A stretch of 64,000 bases of DNA from Delphinus delphis. Taxonomy: Eukaryota > Chordata > Mammalia > Artiodactyla > Delphinidae. Below are positions 23,833 to 36,460 of the stretch, piece after piece (the first letter of the stretch is position 1; every line of letters starts with the position of its first letter). Made by a program: the position numbers and the translations under genes. The notes beneath the pieces are model-generated. The model ran no database searches and had not been told where the DNA came from. It saw only the letters and a list, made by a program, of their open reading frames with translations. The stretch lies in assembly GCF_949987515.2 (NCBI RefSeq), contig NC_082695.1, forward strand, positions 86,203,604 to 86,267,603. Reading direction: 5' to 3'.

Positions 23833-25599
23833 GATGCTCCGTAAAGGAATCAGCCAGGGAGTTCCTGGATCACCTTCAAGACGCATAGCTCATGCTAAGT
23901 CAGATACTCCTCAATGCCCAGCAAATGGATACACACTGACCCTTATCCTCTGGCCACTTCTTCTCCAAGTCTAGCCCCAGTTCCATCCTTGGGTCCTGCT
24001 ATTAACAATCCCCTGGTCCCTCCCCCCACAACACAAGCTCACTTGTGAGCTGACTGCGTCATTGTGAGGTTCCTCATCTAAAGAACTACTTTTTCATGTT
24101 GGTGTTTAATGGGGGATGGAGTGTGGTGGGATTCAAGGTGGGTCAGAGGCAGGTACCATTTCGCCGTGGCCTGTCATCTGGGAGAGATACAGGAGGTTCC
24201 GTAGGAAAGGGTGAAGGTATTGAAACTAAGGAAGAAACTGAAGTGAAAACAGATTTTGAGAAGGACTCTGAAGTGAAAACAGATTGAAAATATAAATTGT
24301 CTATAGATGACGTGTTAATAGGGCTGAGAGAAAAGGGCTATGATCTCGGGGGAGGATATGCCTGTGAGCTGAGCAGGACCAAGGAGACGGCTCAACACAG
24401 GCTGGACATCGGCTCCTGGTGGGTTTGACACAAGAGCAGAACGAGAATTCTTACTGTGCAGTGATCCGTGCGTTTCTAGCATCCCTCGGTTTGGAAAGTC
24501 ATTTTGTGGGATGGAAAACCTGGCCCTGGAAATGCACAGACCTCACTCCCTGTCACAGCTCTTCACACCACATGGTCAGAGACCTGGCCTTTCCAAGCAG
24601 ACAGCTTGCCAACTGGAAGGGACCATCCCGAGGTGCCCAGATTCAGAGCCGGTGCCTGGAACGCCCTGGGTCGCTGAGAAGGGCAAGTTCACACAGAAGC
24701 AAGGTAGGGGTGGGGGAACGTTTCCAACAGAGGGGCTGTACAAAGGTGTCGGGCTAGAAGAGGCCGCACAGGTTCACACATGCCTCCCTGCAGGTATAGG
24801 ACCCCCGGACCAAGCCAAACGCCCAAATACTAAACTAAGTGTTCAAGATAAGAGCAGAATCCACCTTGAGCCTAGACGTGACACCGAGGCCCTGAGCCAA
24901 GGCCCTAGACTCCTCTGAACTCCTTCTAGAACGGGAACAAGGATGCTAGAGCTGGGGACAGGCAGAGGGCTAAGCAGATGCTCAGGGCAGAGTCCAGGTC
25001 GCTGGTCAGTGGTGAGGGGTGGGCACTGACACTTGTTAAAGTACACCCCCAACACTCGACCTGAGGAAACGGAAAGCGCTTTAACTCCCATCTGAAAGGA
25101 TTTTAAAGGTATTTTCTAGGCTTAAAATGTATGTGGAAATTGTGTCTCTACATGTCCCGAAGCACTAGTGTGGGTATTACGAGCTTCACTGTTAGCTCCC
25201 CTGTGGTTTCAAACTTCGTATCGCAAACCCATGGAGACTGGGCAAGAGTTAACAGTCCAGCAGGCAGCTCTGCGTTTCCCTCTTCTAAAACACGCTTCAT
25301 TCACAGCATCCGGTCGCCCTCCTGAAATGGTTGTAACCTGAGCAGTGCCCTGATCTACTGCACTTCACCAGCATTGCTGACACCACCTGCTATGAAGTGC
25401 GGCTCAGAGCATTGCTGGGCGTCCTGTCCTGCCTGTTCTTTGAATCCTGTCTCTACAGCCCACAATGCTGTTGTTATAAGTGAAAGAACAGCACACGAGA
25501 ATTAGATTTCGTATCATATGTAACCAGGATGCTGTTCAGTTGCCCTCTCGGATTGCATGATGCTGTGCTAACCTTCTCCACTTGCAGACCTACTGTGTG
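23833..25599. other. Unique non-coding sequence
   Basis: No recognised repeat family. An 18-bp direct repeat, 'ctgaagtgaaaacagatt', occurs at 24238-24255 and again 30 bp later. Frames of 112 and 135 codons at 24419-24918 overlap in different phases and look random. Confidence 0.5.
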
Positions 25600-25965
25600 T
25601 AGGTGTCCTCTCTCTCATATGTGTGTGTGCATGTGTATGTGTGTGTATCTATGTATTTATGTATAAGTTTATATGTGCATAAATGTGTATGGATATATAT
25701 GTGTGTGAATTTTTGTGTATATGTGTGATGTATGTGTAGGTCTAGATGTACATGTGTGTGCATGTATGTATATGTGTATCATATGTATGTGTGTATGCTC
25801 ATGTAAGTCTATGTCTATATATGTGTGTATGTATATGTGTGATATATGTGTGTATATTGTGTGTGTGCATGTATATGTATGTGTATATATGGGAATCTGT
25901 GTGTGTGTGTATGTGTACTGTGTGTATGTATGCACACCTGTTTGTATACATATATGTATCCTGGC
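25600..25965. repeat. TG/TATG-rich imperfect microsatellite array
   Basis: About 360 bp of alternating purine-pyrimidine sequence made of TGTG, TATG and TGTATA motifs in no fixed order. Five or more overlapping frames rich in cysteine, tyrosine and valine (plus) or histidine and threonine (minus) arise from it and are not genes. The array can adopt Z-DNA and should be length-variable. Confidence 0.93.
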
Positions 25966-28900
25966 ATCAGTCCTGTGAGATCAGCATTTTTCATCACTCT
26001 TGTGGCCTTGAGGAGTCAGGCGAATATCCCTCGCTAAGCGACGAGGCCACTGGCACCCAAGCCTGTTTGATGCCAAAACCCACTTGTTCTAATTCCAAAG
26101 AACAGTTGGGACGAATGTGCATCTGAATGGGGTCAAGTGGAGAGTGTAGACCAGGGATCCACAGTCCAGATAACAATAAAAACAGTAAGCTTCAGAAAGC
26201 CTTAACAGCCACCCCTGGATAAGGAATCCCCGACATCCTGGAGAGACAGGAAGGCGGTTACCCGAGACCCAGAATGCGGCTCTGTCTCTCCAGCACTTAA
26301 CGGATCTCTGGAGATCCACACTTGTGATGGTCAATGACTCATGCATAGTGCGCTCCTCTTTGCAGACCCAGCTCCTTCAAACTAATGCTCCCATTCTTTA
26401 AATAAGTCTAAAAATAAGATCACTCCTTTAGGGAAAAAAGAAGTATCTCTGTATGTGTGTGCACACACAAAGGCAACACGCGTGGCCAACCCAGAGAATA
26501 TTCTTAATATTTAAACCTATTACAGGCTAATAACGAAAAGACGAATACAGAATGCAATAGAGAACTATATTCACAGACAATTCTCACACATACATGCAAA
26601 ACGAGCATCTAGTCAACTTATGAAAAAAATGAGCTTCATCATCAGAGAAGGAAAAAAATAACGAAATACCGCTTTTCAATCGACAAGCTGGGGTATGATG
26701 ACTTTCATTTCTCTGTCACACATTCTGTGTATTTCAAAGTTGTGACAGTGTTACTGTTACTACCCTCAGAAGAGAAGTGCTGGTGCTTTACGAATGTGTC
26801 GAGAGGAGGGAGCACGTCGGGTCCTACAAGAGAGACTTACTACCCTGTAGATGGACAAGGCTTTCTTTGACGCCCTGTGTCCAGGCGAGCCACATTCGCG
26901 TAAGTAGCCTCCTTGGTGGGTCCGTCTTGACAATCTCTTTGAAGTTGCCCGAATTCAAGTCAAAATAGCTTCTACATCCGGGTACTGAGAGTTCTACCCC
27001 GCCTTCAGCGTAGTCAGCCTAGCAATTTCCCGCCATCTTGCCCCAAGGGGTTTAAAGTACAATTTCCTAAAGCAGCCAAGATCAGAGGCAAGGTTACAAA
27101 ATCCAAGAAGTGTTCTATCCCGGCTCTCAGGAGCTGTTCTTCCTGGCACGGTGCCCCGAGCAGAGGCCGAGGCTCACGCAGGATTTCCTGCCGTCCCCCT
27201 GAATTGCCAGGCTTTTCTGAGTTGAATTCAGATGTTGCAGCTTTTTATTTAAAAAATAATTTGACACAACTGAATGGATTCAGCAGCCTACTTACTTTCA
27301 AGGAAAAAAAAATGAGAGAGAGACAGAGACAGAGAGAGAGAGACCTCCTTCAGCAGCTGGGCTCAGCCCGAATACTTTACCTACCCGTCACCCCCAAATA
27401 GCATAACCACATTGCTACCTTTTTCAGATGCAGCTTCCCTGTGCCCGTGTCAGCACTTTGCATGTTCTCTGCAGAACTCAACCTTCTAGATGGTTGTTGT
27501 GTCTTACAGCAGATAACTTGGCAAGGCTGTGGGATCCTTCCCATCTCAGGAAAATTATAATAGCTTGCACATTTCCCCGGGTGTGTGCTCACTAGGCCTG
27601 GCAAATCCTTATTTCCTGAAACATTGAGCCAAGTGAGTCTAAGGGACTTTTTGTGTTGTTAAGGCAGTGGCTTCACCAGGATTAAACACTCCTTAATGCA
27701 AATCCCCAGAAGTGTAAAACTATGCCCAGTATGGTAGTCAGAGCTCTTAAGATGGGGCCTCATTAATTTATGACCACTGGTTCACATCTGCATCCTCCTC
27801 AAAATCAAGACGTGTTGTTAAATGTTTCTCCACCCCTCTCCACTCCTCCTTTTAAACCCTTACAAGGAGGAATGGAGAGGGGAAAGGACGGGAGGGAAAG
27901 AGAAAGGAGGAGGGATTGAGGGACTCCCCAAAGTGAGGCGCTGTGAACTTCCCAACACAACTCCCCCACCCCCGTGTCAAGACCACGTGCGTTGACAACC
28001 TGCTCTCTGGTCCTCCTACACCTCCAGCCCTCCTGTGTCTCTGGTCCTCCTGTGTTCAGTAAGATCGTGAGAGAGACTCAGACAGACACATGAGGAGCAG
28101 AGCATTTCTACTGAATTCAAGATCTTCTCCACAGAAACCTATGGACAGAGTTTCCTATCGATCAAGTAAGTTACCACTAATTTTTTGTAAAATGCTCTCT
28201 GAATCATGCCTCAGAATAAGCTCTTAGAAGTATTATTATGGGAACTAGATATATTAAGATTTTTAGGACTATCATTTTGTATCAGTACGTCTCTCTCCAG
28301 AAACGTCTTGTATTTCACCTTTACCTTTACTGATATTAACAGAATTTTAATTTTGAGGCCTTAGGTCATTATATTTAGTGGCAATATTTATGTTTTTTAA
28401 AGAAAGTCATTATTTTTTTTCAACATTTAAATTGTATGTGAGTTAATTTAATTCAAAGGAACTTCCAGGAGAATTAACGTTATGATTACCAATGTTATGA
28501 TGGGTATCAATGTCAGAACAGGGTTCACTAAAATGAACTATGCTCTGGAAAGGATTGGCTATAAGCTCAGTGCAAGGAGGTCAAACCTAAGAGATCTGTG
28601 CAGCCTCATGTATTCCACGTTCATGGTTAGAATGTGTGGTTGTTGTCATAAAGCTTGTACAAAAGACAATACAAAACCCTGGCATTGTTAAAAATAATCT
28701 ACCATATATTTACTTACACAAAAATTACATGTAATCCTGACCATATCTGAATATTTTACGTGAAGTACGTAATCTTGAACAAACCTGAATGTCTCAAATT
28801 TTCCTGTATTCCAATAACATTCACTCCCCTAACTCAGTAGGTCAACCAGAGTCAAACGCGTGTGTTGTTGACGATTCTATGCTGCTGTTCGGTTCATGTG

Positions 28901-29289
28901 TCTCTTCTGCTTTGTTTTACCCACAACGTGAATGGCTCCACATTCACAGTCTTGAGTCCTCAACCTCTCTACCCCTGACGCTATGTCTACACCAACGCTG
29001 CCTTTCTCCACCCAAACCTGAGGTTGCAACTTAACGTTCTTAACTTCAAGAGATTCAAAAATATGTTCTAAAGATCCTTAAATTTAATATGCCCAGTACT
29101 GGACTGACCACTTTACATCTGACTCCCAACCATGTACTATCAGCACTGACCATCCTAGTTAATGGAAACCCAGCAGTTCACCTAACTTCCTCTTTCTTTG
29201 TCTGTTGGTTTTTGCTCATCCATCTGGCTTCCAACCCACCTTCTCCATCATAACCACATTGCCTTTGTTCATTTCCTTATCTCATTTTT
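25966..29289. other. Unique sequence, no gene recognised
   Basis: About 3.3 kb without a confident repeat. A GA-rich run lies at 27311-27345 and a purine-rich stretch at 27862-27920. Small frames at 26089-26346 and 28482-28691 have no recognisable domain. Part of 28780-29290 may be degraded 5' sequence of the L1 that follows. Confidence 0.45.
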
Positions 29290-29859
29290 TTATGGCATGT
29301 GCTCTCATTCACCTCAAAGCCCTCTCCCCCAAGAGGCATGGGGCAGCATGAGCCAGGGGGCTTCCATCATAAAGTGCCCAGGTATGGGAAACCTCTTTAT
29401 CCCTGCAGGTCAGAGACTCTCCTCGCCTACCTAGATCCCCCAGGTGGCCCAGCCTGGGGAATCTCCTGGTACCCTCTCAGGCAGCACCAGTAGGAACCAG
29501 TCTGAACACCAGCAGCACAGGGTAAGCCAAGCAGATCAAACTGGCACCACAAAGGGTCTGAAAATTTTGAGTGTTTTTGGAACCACAGCCTAGAAAGCTA
29601 GACTAGGATCTACAGGCAAAGCTTAAATAGAGTGACTGCCTTCGAAAATAAAATACTTAAAAGATCCCAGAGACTCGCAACATAATACTCAAAATGTCCA
29701 GGATATAATTTTTTAAATCTCCCATAATACCAAGAATCAGAAAATCACAAGTTGAATGAGAAAAGTCCATCAACTGACGTTAACATTAAGACGAATCAGT
29801 TAGAATTATTTGACGAGAATTTTAGAGCATCCATTATAAAAATGCTTCAGTAAACAGTT

Positions 29860-30120
29860 ATGCTATATCTTGAAACAAATGAAAAAGCAGAGAAATACCA
29901 GCAAAGACATAGAGGTCATAAAAAAGAACCAAATGGAAATAATAGAACTGAAAAATACAATACTAGAAATTTTTTAAATAGTAGAGTGTCCAACAGTGTA
30001 ATGGAGAAGCCAGAAGATGGAATTGAGGAACAGAAGGCCAGATCAATAAAACGTACCCAGACTGAACAACAGAGAGCTACCAAAAAAATGAACCAAGGCT
30101 CAGAGACCTGGGGTCAATAA
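29860..30120 (+). pseudogene. L1 ORF1 remnant
   Basis: An 86-codon open fragment with charged, coiled-coil-like composition, rich in Lys, Glu and Gln ('KAEKYQQR', 'NGNNRTEKYN'). The DNA is collinear with L1 ORF1 of the same type, in shifting phase. Intact ORF1p is a trimeric RNA-binding chaperone of the L1 particle; this fragment is too short and frameshifted to work. Confidence 0.75.
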
Positions 30121-31138
30121 CAAAAGACCAAACATTCATATCAGATCCTCTCAGAAGGTGAGGAGAAAAACTGTGGAGCTAAAGAGTATCTGAGGGAATA
30201 ATGGATGAAAACTTCTCAAATTTGGGGAACACCTTAAACCTATAGATTCAGCAAACTGAATAAAACTCAAATACAATAACCCCCAAGAAATTTATGGTAA
30301 GTCATATCATAATTAAACTGCTGAAAACTAAGGACAGAAAAACTCATGAAGGCATTTAGAGAAAAATGATACATTACCTTTAGGGGAACATGAATTCAAG
30401 TGACAACAGATTCCTCAGTAGAAATCACGGAGGGCAGAAGGACGTGCCACAACAGTTTTCAAGTGCTAAAAGAGGAGAACTATCAACCAGTAAAGCTATC
30501 CTTCAGGGATGATGGAGAAGTAAAAACACTCTTAGATGAAAGGAAAAAAGAAAAGAATTTCTGACTAGCAGACCAGCTCTTAAAGCATGCTTAAAGTTAG
30601 TCCTCCAAATGTAAAGAAAATGAAAAAATGAAGACATTTTGTAGCATCAGAAAAGAAAAAAGAGCAAAGGAAAGAGTAGAAGTATGAGAGTATATAATCA
30701 ATTATCCTTTTCCTTGTGAATTTTCTAAATAATATGTCATGGTTGAAAGAAAGAGATAACACACTCAATAAAGTCATATTTAAGAGTAGAGCAGGTTAAG
30801 GGACCTAAGTGGAAGCAAGGTGTACACACTTCACTCAAAGTGGTAAAATGTTGCTACCAGTAGACCATGATAAGTCACGTGTGTAATTGTAACACCAGAG
30901 CAAACACCAAGAAAACTACACAAAGAGATACACTCAAAAATACAATAAACAAATCAAGGTGGAATCCTAAAACATGTTCAAGTGACCCACAGGAAGGCAA
31001 GAAAATAGGAGTAGAGAAACAAGAAGCAAAGGAAACATACAGAAAACAAACAATAAAACGGCAGACCTAAGTCTCATCATATCAATAACCACTTTAGGTG
31101 TAAATGGTGTAAATACATAGAGTAAAAAGCAGAGACTG

Positions 31139-31402
31139 ATGCAATACATGAAAAGAACAGGACCCACTATATGCTGCTTAAAAGAAAGTCATTTCAAATT
31201 CAAACACATAGATAGATTGAAAGTAAAAGGTTGGAAAACGATATATCATGCAAATGTTTATTCACAAAAAGCTGGAGTAGCAATATCAATATCAGATAAA
31301 GTAGACTTCAGAGCAAAGAAAATTACTGGAGACAAAAAAGGGACATTATATAATGTTAAAATGATCCATCCACCAGGAAAGTATACAATCCCACATGTGT
31401 AG
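31139..31402 (+). pseudogene. L1 ORF2 endonuclease-domain remnant
   Basis: The 87-residue fragment matches the N-terminal apurinic-type endonuclease of L1 ORF2p. It has 'PTICCLKESHF' in place of the usual LQETH motif, with the catalytic Glu kept, then 'RLKVKGWKTIYHAN' and 'KAGVAISISDKVDF'. Downstream catalytic residues are lost to a frameshift and stop after residue 87. The intact enzyme nicks target DNA at TTTT/AA-like sites; this copy cannot. Confidence 0.9.
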
Positions 31403-31806
31403 GGACCAAACAACAGAACCTCCAAATATATGAAGCAAAGCCTTGAGGGCTTCAACACCACATTCTATGTGAACGACAGAACGACTAGACTGAAAAGCAG
31501 CCCAGGTGTACATCTGAGCAATACAAGCAACCAATAGAACATATAGAGGACACTCTACCCAACAGCAGTAGAATATTTATTTGGGGGGCGGGGGGACAGT
31601 TGCTAAGCACCCGTGGAACAGTTACCAAGAAAAAAAGACCATATGTTGATATTCTGGACCATAAAACAAACCTTTAAAAATTGAAATAATGCAGAGTATG
31701 TTCTCTGTCCGTATGGAATCATTCATAATTTTTTTAAAAAACTGTCATAAAACTAGGAATACAAGGATACTTCCTCAACTTAATAAAGAACTTCTCCAAA
31801 ACACCT

Positions 31807-31944
31807 ACATCTAACATTATACTTAGTGATGAAAGACTCAGTGTTATTCTCCTGAGATCAGGAACAAGGCAAGAAAATCCATTCTCTCTTATTCAGCATC
31901 TTCCTGGAAGTTCCAGGAACTGCAATAAGGCAAGAAAACAATAA
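31807..31944 (+). pseudogene. L1 ORF2 reverse-transcriptase remnant
   Basis: A 45-codon fragment, 'TSNIILSDERLSVILLRSGT' followed by 'RQENPFSLIQHL'. It corresponds to the RT region just before the catalytic block, where functional L1s have a 'RSGTRQGCPLSPLLFN'-like stretch. The GCP core is mutated to ENP, and a stop follows. The frame continues loosely in the DNA to about 32275. Confidence 0.8.
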
Positions 31945-32410
31945 ATAAAAATAAAATAGATTGGAAAGGAGGAAATCAAACTATCCTTATTTGCAGATAA
32001 AATCCCAAAGAATCTGCAAGAAAACTCTCAGAACTAGAAGGTGAGTTCAGCAAGTTTGCAGAAACAAGATTAACACACAAAAGCCAATTCCATTTGGATA
32101 TATTAACCATGAACTAGGGAAATCAAAATTTTAAATAGTATTATTTGCAATCACTCCAAAGAAAATGAAATTCTTACTTATATACTTAACAAAACATATT
32201 CAGGATCCATATATTGAAAATTTACACGCACAGATGAAAGTCATAGAAGACCTAAGCAAACGGACCCTCATGTGTTAGAAGACTCAGCACAGCTCTCCCT
32301 CCACATCGTAAACTGCTGCCATGACATACGGTCATACCACCATCACAGCCACGTGAGAATATATTAGAAATTCTTGCTTTCTTGTTGGAATCCAGCCGCT
32401 AAACAACACA

Positions 32411-32525
32411 CTGCCTGCGGGCAGAGACTGAATTTTTCACTATTGTTTCTCCAGGGCCTGGCCCAGCACCTGGCACAGAGACCTTCAGTAAACACTGCTC
32501 AGACCAATGAGTCAAGCGAAGAAGG
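32411..32525 (+). repeat. L2 3'-end fragment
   Basis: It shows 'gggcagagactgaatttttc', 'ttgtttctccagggcctgg' and 'cagcacctggcacagagacc' followed by 'ttcagtaaacactgctc'. These are diverged forms of the L2 3' UTR. Confidence 0.75.
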
Positions 32526-32690
32526 AGTAAGTTGGTCCAGAAGAGAATGTCCCACAGGCAACCAGGGGATGTAGTTCTGGGTTTCAGATGAGCATTCAGG
32601 GTTAGAGGTTCAGATTTAGGAGGCTTCAGCCTTAATAAGGCTGACTGCAAAGAAACTTCTGGGGAATAGAGAAAGAAAGAGGGGGTGGAA
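32526..32690. other. Unique sequence beside the purine array
   Basis: No repeat or exon recognised. Confidence 0.4.
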
Positions 32691-32992
32691 AGAGAGATGG
32701 GAGGGAGGGGGAGGGAGGGGGAGGGAGGGGAGGGAGGGGGAGGGAGGGGGAGGGAAGGGAGGGGGAGGAGAGGGAGGGAGGGGAGGGGGAGGGGAGGGAG
32801 GGGAGGGGGAGGGGAGGGAGGGGAGGGGGAGGGGAGGGAGGGGAGGGGGAGGGAGGGGAGGGGGAGGGAGGGGAGGGGGAGGGGAGAGAGGGGAGGGGGA
32901 GGGGGAGGGAAGGGAGGGAGGGGAGGGAGGGGGAGGGAGGGGAGGGAGGGGGAGGGAGGGGAGGGAGGGGGAGGGAGGGGAGGGAGGGAGGA
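32691..32992. repeat. Polypurine G-rich minisatellite (GGGA/GGGGA)n
   Basis: About 300 bp with only A and G on the plus strand, built from runs of three to five G separated by single A. Local higher-order units are visible: a 20-bp unit repeated three times at 32791-32850 and a 19-bp unit repeated three times at 32921-32977. It generates the 242-codon Pro/Ser/Leu frame (minus) and the Gly/Arg/Glu frame (plus), which are not genes. The tract fits G-quadruplex and triplex formation. Confidence 0.97.
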
Positions 32993-35900
32993 AAAGGTAA
33001 AGCCATGTAGAACAGCAATATATGAAAAACAGAGGTGGGGGAAAAGGCCTAATGAGTGAGAAGAAACAGGCAGGGAGTAGGAAAAATCCAGCATAAGGCT
33101 CACAAGGAAGCCAGGCTGGTCAAGCACAGCAAACCCGCAGAGGTCTGGTGGGCAGAGAACACAGGGGCTGGTCAGGACAAAGTCACCCTCCCTGCCTTGT
33201 GGGGTGGGGGGCTGGGGACGGATAGGCAGTGAGTTGGGGTCTCGGTAGCAGTAAAGACCAGAGAAATGGGGCTAAGGGAGGGTTTGACAGGAGGGGAACA
33301 ATCTGAGGAACGTAAATGCTGAGAGGACAGAGCCGATGGAGGATGAGAAATCGAAAACCACAGAAAGAAGAGCCGGAGACATTACTGCTGGAGCAGTAGC
33401 CCCCAGGGGATGGGGGGAAGAGCGGAGCACAGACCAGAGGGAAGGGAGTTCACCGCGAGAGGTCAGGGGACCTCAGATGCTCCGAGGCGAGCAGACTGGG
33501 GTGCACACGTCAGGGCGTCAAACTATTCTCCCTAATCAGTTCTGTGCGGAAAGATCTGGTCCAGGGAAGGCGATCCTTAATGGACTGACAAGGTTTTAAA
33601 GTTACAAGGTGAGTAAAGTAACTGGGGAGGAAAAAAAGTTGCCAGGAGTCACTGGAAGTTGACCTGAAGTGACCATGTGTACTTCCCAGCCAGACCCTGA
33701 CCTTCCCTTGGCCAGAGGTCAGCGGTCCAGACAGGGAAGGAGAAGATGGGAGGGGGCCTCAGAGTCTGCAGGACGGATCCCGGGGCCTCGTGCATCTTCC
33801 CTTCTGTGTTTTGTACCTCTGGGCTCCTGGACGTCGGCCAAAGTCCAGCCAGACCCCATTTTGCTGTATTTCTGAGGCTACACAATCCCTGTGTCCCCCA
33901 ACGTTTCTACCGTCTACTAACAAAGCTTATTCATTGTCCTAGCAGCAGAAAAGATTCCAAAATTCATCTCCTCCATAATTCAGACCCAAGTCAGCAGGAT
34001 GGCAGGCTCGGGTAATGTGGCCAACTCACCGGCCACAATGCCTCACATTGTAATCCATCATCATTACGAGCTGCATTCACAACATTTCTTTCTTTGGCAT
34101 AAAGTGTGAAATGCAGAGGATTGTTAGGACAGAGAGAGATGAACCAATGAGATACTGGGACCCAAATATGTGCTTTGTTAGAAACGAAAATGGAAATGTG
34201 ATTCCAGGAGAAAAAGGACCTTGTGGCAACATGGTCACAAACTCCTTTCAAAACATGAAAAATAAATTCACTCTCAAGAAAAAGAAGAAAAACGGATCTG
34301 ACAGATTCATTCTCTCCTATCTGGAGGTTCCTCCTCTGAGCCTGTAGGTCAAGAAGCAGCCTGAACCAGCAAGGCTGGGCCATCAGGACGACAGCCTGAT
34401 TCCCATTGTCACCCAGCCCCCGTCCGCTCCTCACTGGCCGCTGCTTTTTAACCCAAATGGGATTAAGTGGCTTGTCCCAGAAACGAAAAAGAAGTCAGCT
34501 TCCAGCCCAAACGCAAATCTATTACGCACTCATGAGTACCACCGTTACCACTCCCAGCATCCGCTACTAATTTGAGCGTTCAGACCTTTGATTGTATTTC
34601 TAACCCAAAAGGAAGAAAAAAAATCCTTCAGTGGCTCATTAATTACAGATTTCTCCTTGTAGTCTTTGAAGGTAGGGCAGAATGATGCGTGTTGGACAGA
34701 GCAGAATTATAAACTGTGGTCCGAGACTCTGAGAATTATCAATCCCACTCCCTGATATTGTAGATGGGCTGCCTACAGACCAGGAAAGGAAGGCCCCACC
34801 GGTAGCTTTTCCAGACCCGGGCAGTTTTGACCACATCCTGCCACCCATCAGCTGTAACACACAGAAACGCAGGCAACCGGATTTAACTGGCATATACCCA
34901 TCTTTGTTTACATCGGGGAGGTTTTCTGCCCACCTAAACCTAGATGTGGCTGGACTGTGCCCAGGACACAGGAGATTCTCAATACGTATTTATTCAGTGC
35001 TTCCTGAAATCAGCGCAAATGAGAACCCACTTGATCTCCTTGAAGTCCCAACCATAAATGATTCTCGGACACAAGGGGAACCCTGACAAATTCCCTGCTG
35101 AGGATGATACAGTTTGTCCATTTATTATAGAATCATCGTGACCATTTCTGAACCAAATCTTGGAATACCAAGTCTAACGATGGACTTTTTCTAAGTTATG
35201 AACTAAGTTATATAAATATTCATCATTTCATTATACGGTTAGTGAATCGCTTTAGTGGATACATTTAAATTGCCTGTATTCAGAACTGTCTCAGAAAATC
35301 CAAAATAACTGTAAGGCAAGATCTAAGGGTCCCATCGCAAATCAGAGCCAAACAACTTGAACGCTGTGATGCCCGTTTTGAGAAGTTCTCACCTGCAGAG
35401 GGACATGATCTGATAAATTGCTCAGTCCCAAAAATTATGTAACTCCCCACGAAGGAACCACTTTAGAGAGAGAGATCAGTGGTGGAATATTACGATGATA
35501 AGCCTACTGAAATCTGCCGTCGCCTTTCTCCTACACGTGGGGTAAACAAGTTTATTCACAACATAGTAACATTGCTTCATCTCTTCTTCTTAATAGTGTG
35601 TAGTCTGTGGATCCATTTTTGAGTGTTTATCTTGTCATCTGCCTGGCTGTACAAAGACGGGGAGGTTTTTCTGATGGATGTGTCTGCCCCCTTCTTACCT
35701 ACTAAAATCAAGTGTCACGTTCAGCTACTAATACTGAGATGGAACAGATAATGGTCAGATAACCCTTAACAATCTTAGATAGATTCCCAAGTCAAGACCT
35801 TATAAAGGTCATATAAAAATGTTCAAAATGGCTAAAGACATAATGAAATCACAGCATTCTCCTTACTTTTGAAGTACGCAAATCACCCACTTATTACTAT

Positions 35901-36460
35901 GTCAAGCTAGCTGCCCCGTAAGGGTATATGTCAAAATTTAAAAAAAACAGTTATCATTGTGTGAAAGTTTGAGAAAAAAAAAAAGACTAATTGGGAAGGG
36001 GGGGAAAAGACCATTTCGAGTCTCTTTTCCAAAAAAAAATCAAGGAGGAAGCGTTAGAAGAAATTGGTTTCATCCAGCTTTGCTACTAACTTGTTATTCA
36101 CTAGCTGCATAAGTCAGACAACCTCACACGGTTTCTCATGAAGGAGGATGATAAGCCCAAAAGCAAAATGAAATGATTTGAACTTCCCAGCTCCAGGAGT
36201 CTCTGATTGGCTACATTTCGAATGTAGTGTGAACGTGAAAACACTTTTTTTTTTTCTCTTTCCAAATCTCTGAGCCTCCTGGCGCACAAAGTGAAAACAC
36301 ACGACATCTGCTCCTGAGCTGCAAAGAAAACCGTCCTCACCACACTGGGCAGCGATCTGAAAACACTTTTTACAACAGATTTTGGTAAAGGCAGAACAGT
36401 GATTGGCAAGATAGGCTCTCCATAACATCGAAGGAAGGTCGAGGGTAGCTCCCGCGGGGA
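32993..36460. other. Unique sequence, no gene recognised
   Basis: About 3.5 kb without a confident repeat. The 147-codon minus-strand frame at 33991-34434 has no domain. The stretch near 34930-35000 weakly resembles an L2 or MIR 3' end ('gtgcccaggacacaggagat'). AT-rich DNA at 35100-35300 could be conserved but shows nothing specific. Confidence 0.45.

Larger units (their letters stand above)
29290..32275 (+). mobile_element. Decayed L1 LINE (L1M-type), 5' UTR to partial ORF2
   Basis: Features occur in L1 order. An ORF1 region at about 29640-30570 includes 'ccaaatggaaataatagaac' and 'aattaaactgctgaaaacta'. It is followed by the 'aacagttttcaagtgctaaa' block and the ORF1 end. ORF2 endonuclease (31139-31402) and reverse transcriptase (31807-31944) remnants come next, and the copy breaks off before the 3' UTR. 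Frameshifts and stops interrupt both frames. The closest relative in the window is the L1 at 58655-62015. The 5' limit is approximate. Confidence 0.85.

Noticed and set aside
25669..26126. Cys/Tyr- and His/Thr-rich frames of 60-126 codons
   Set aside because: They are translations of the TG/TATG array on both strands.
28725..28775. Palindrome around 'ttacgtgaagtacgtaa'
   Set aside because: The inverted repeat is imperfect and short; it is not distinguishable from chance.
32399..33127. 242-codon minus-strand frame, the longest in the window
   Set aside because: Most of it is the reverse complement of the GGGA array, coding only Pro, Ser and Leu. It is a low-complexity artefact; the ends have no recognisable domain.
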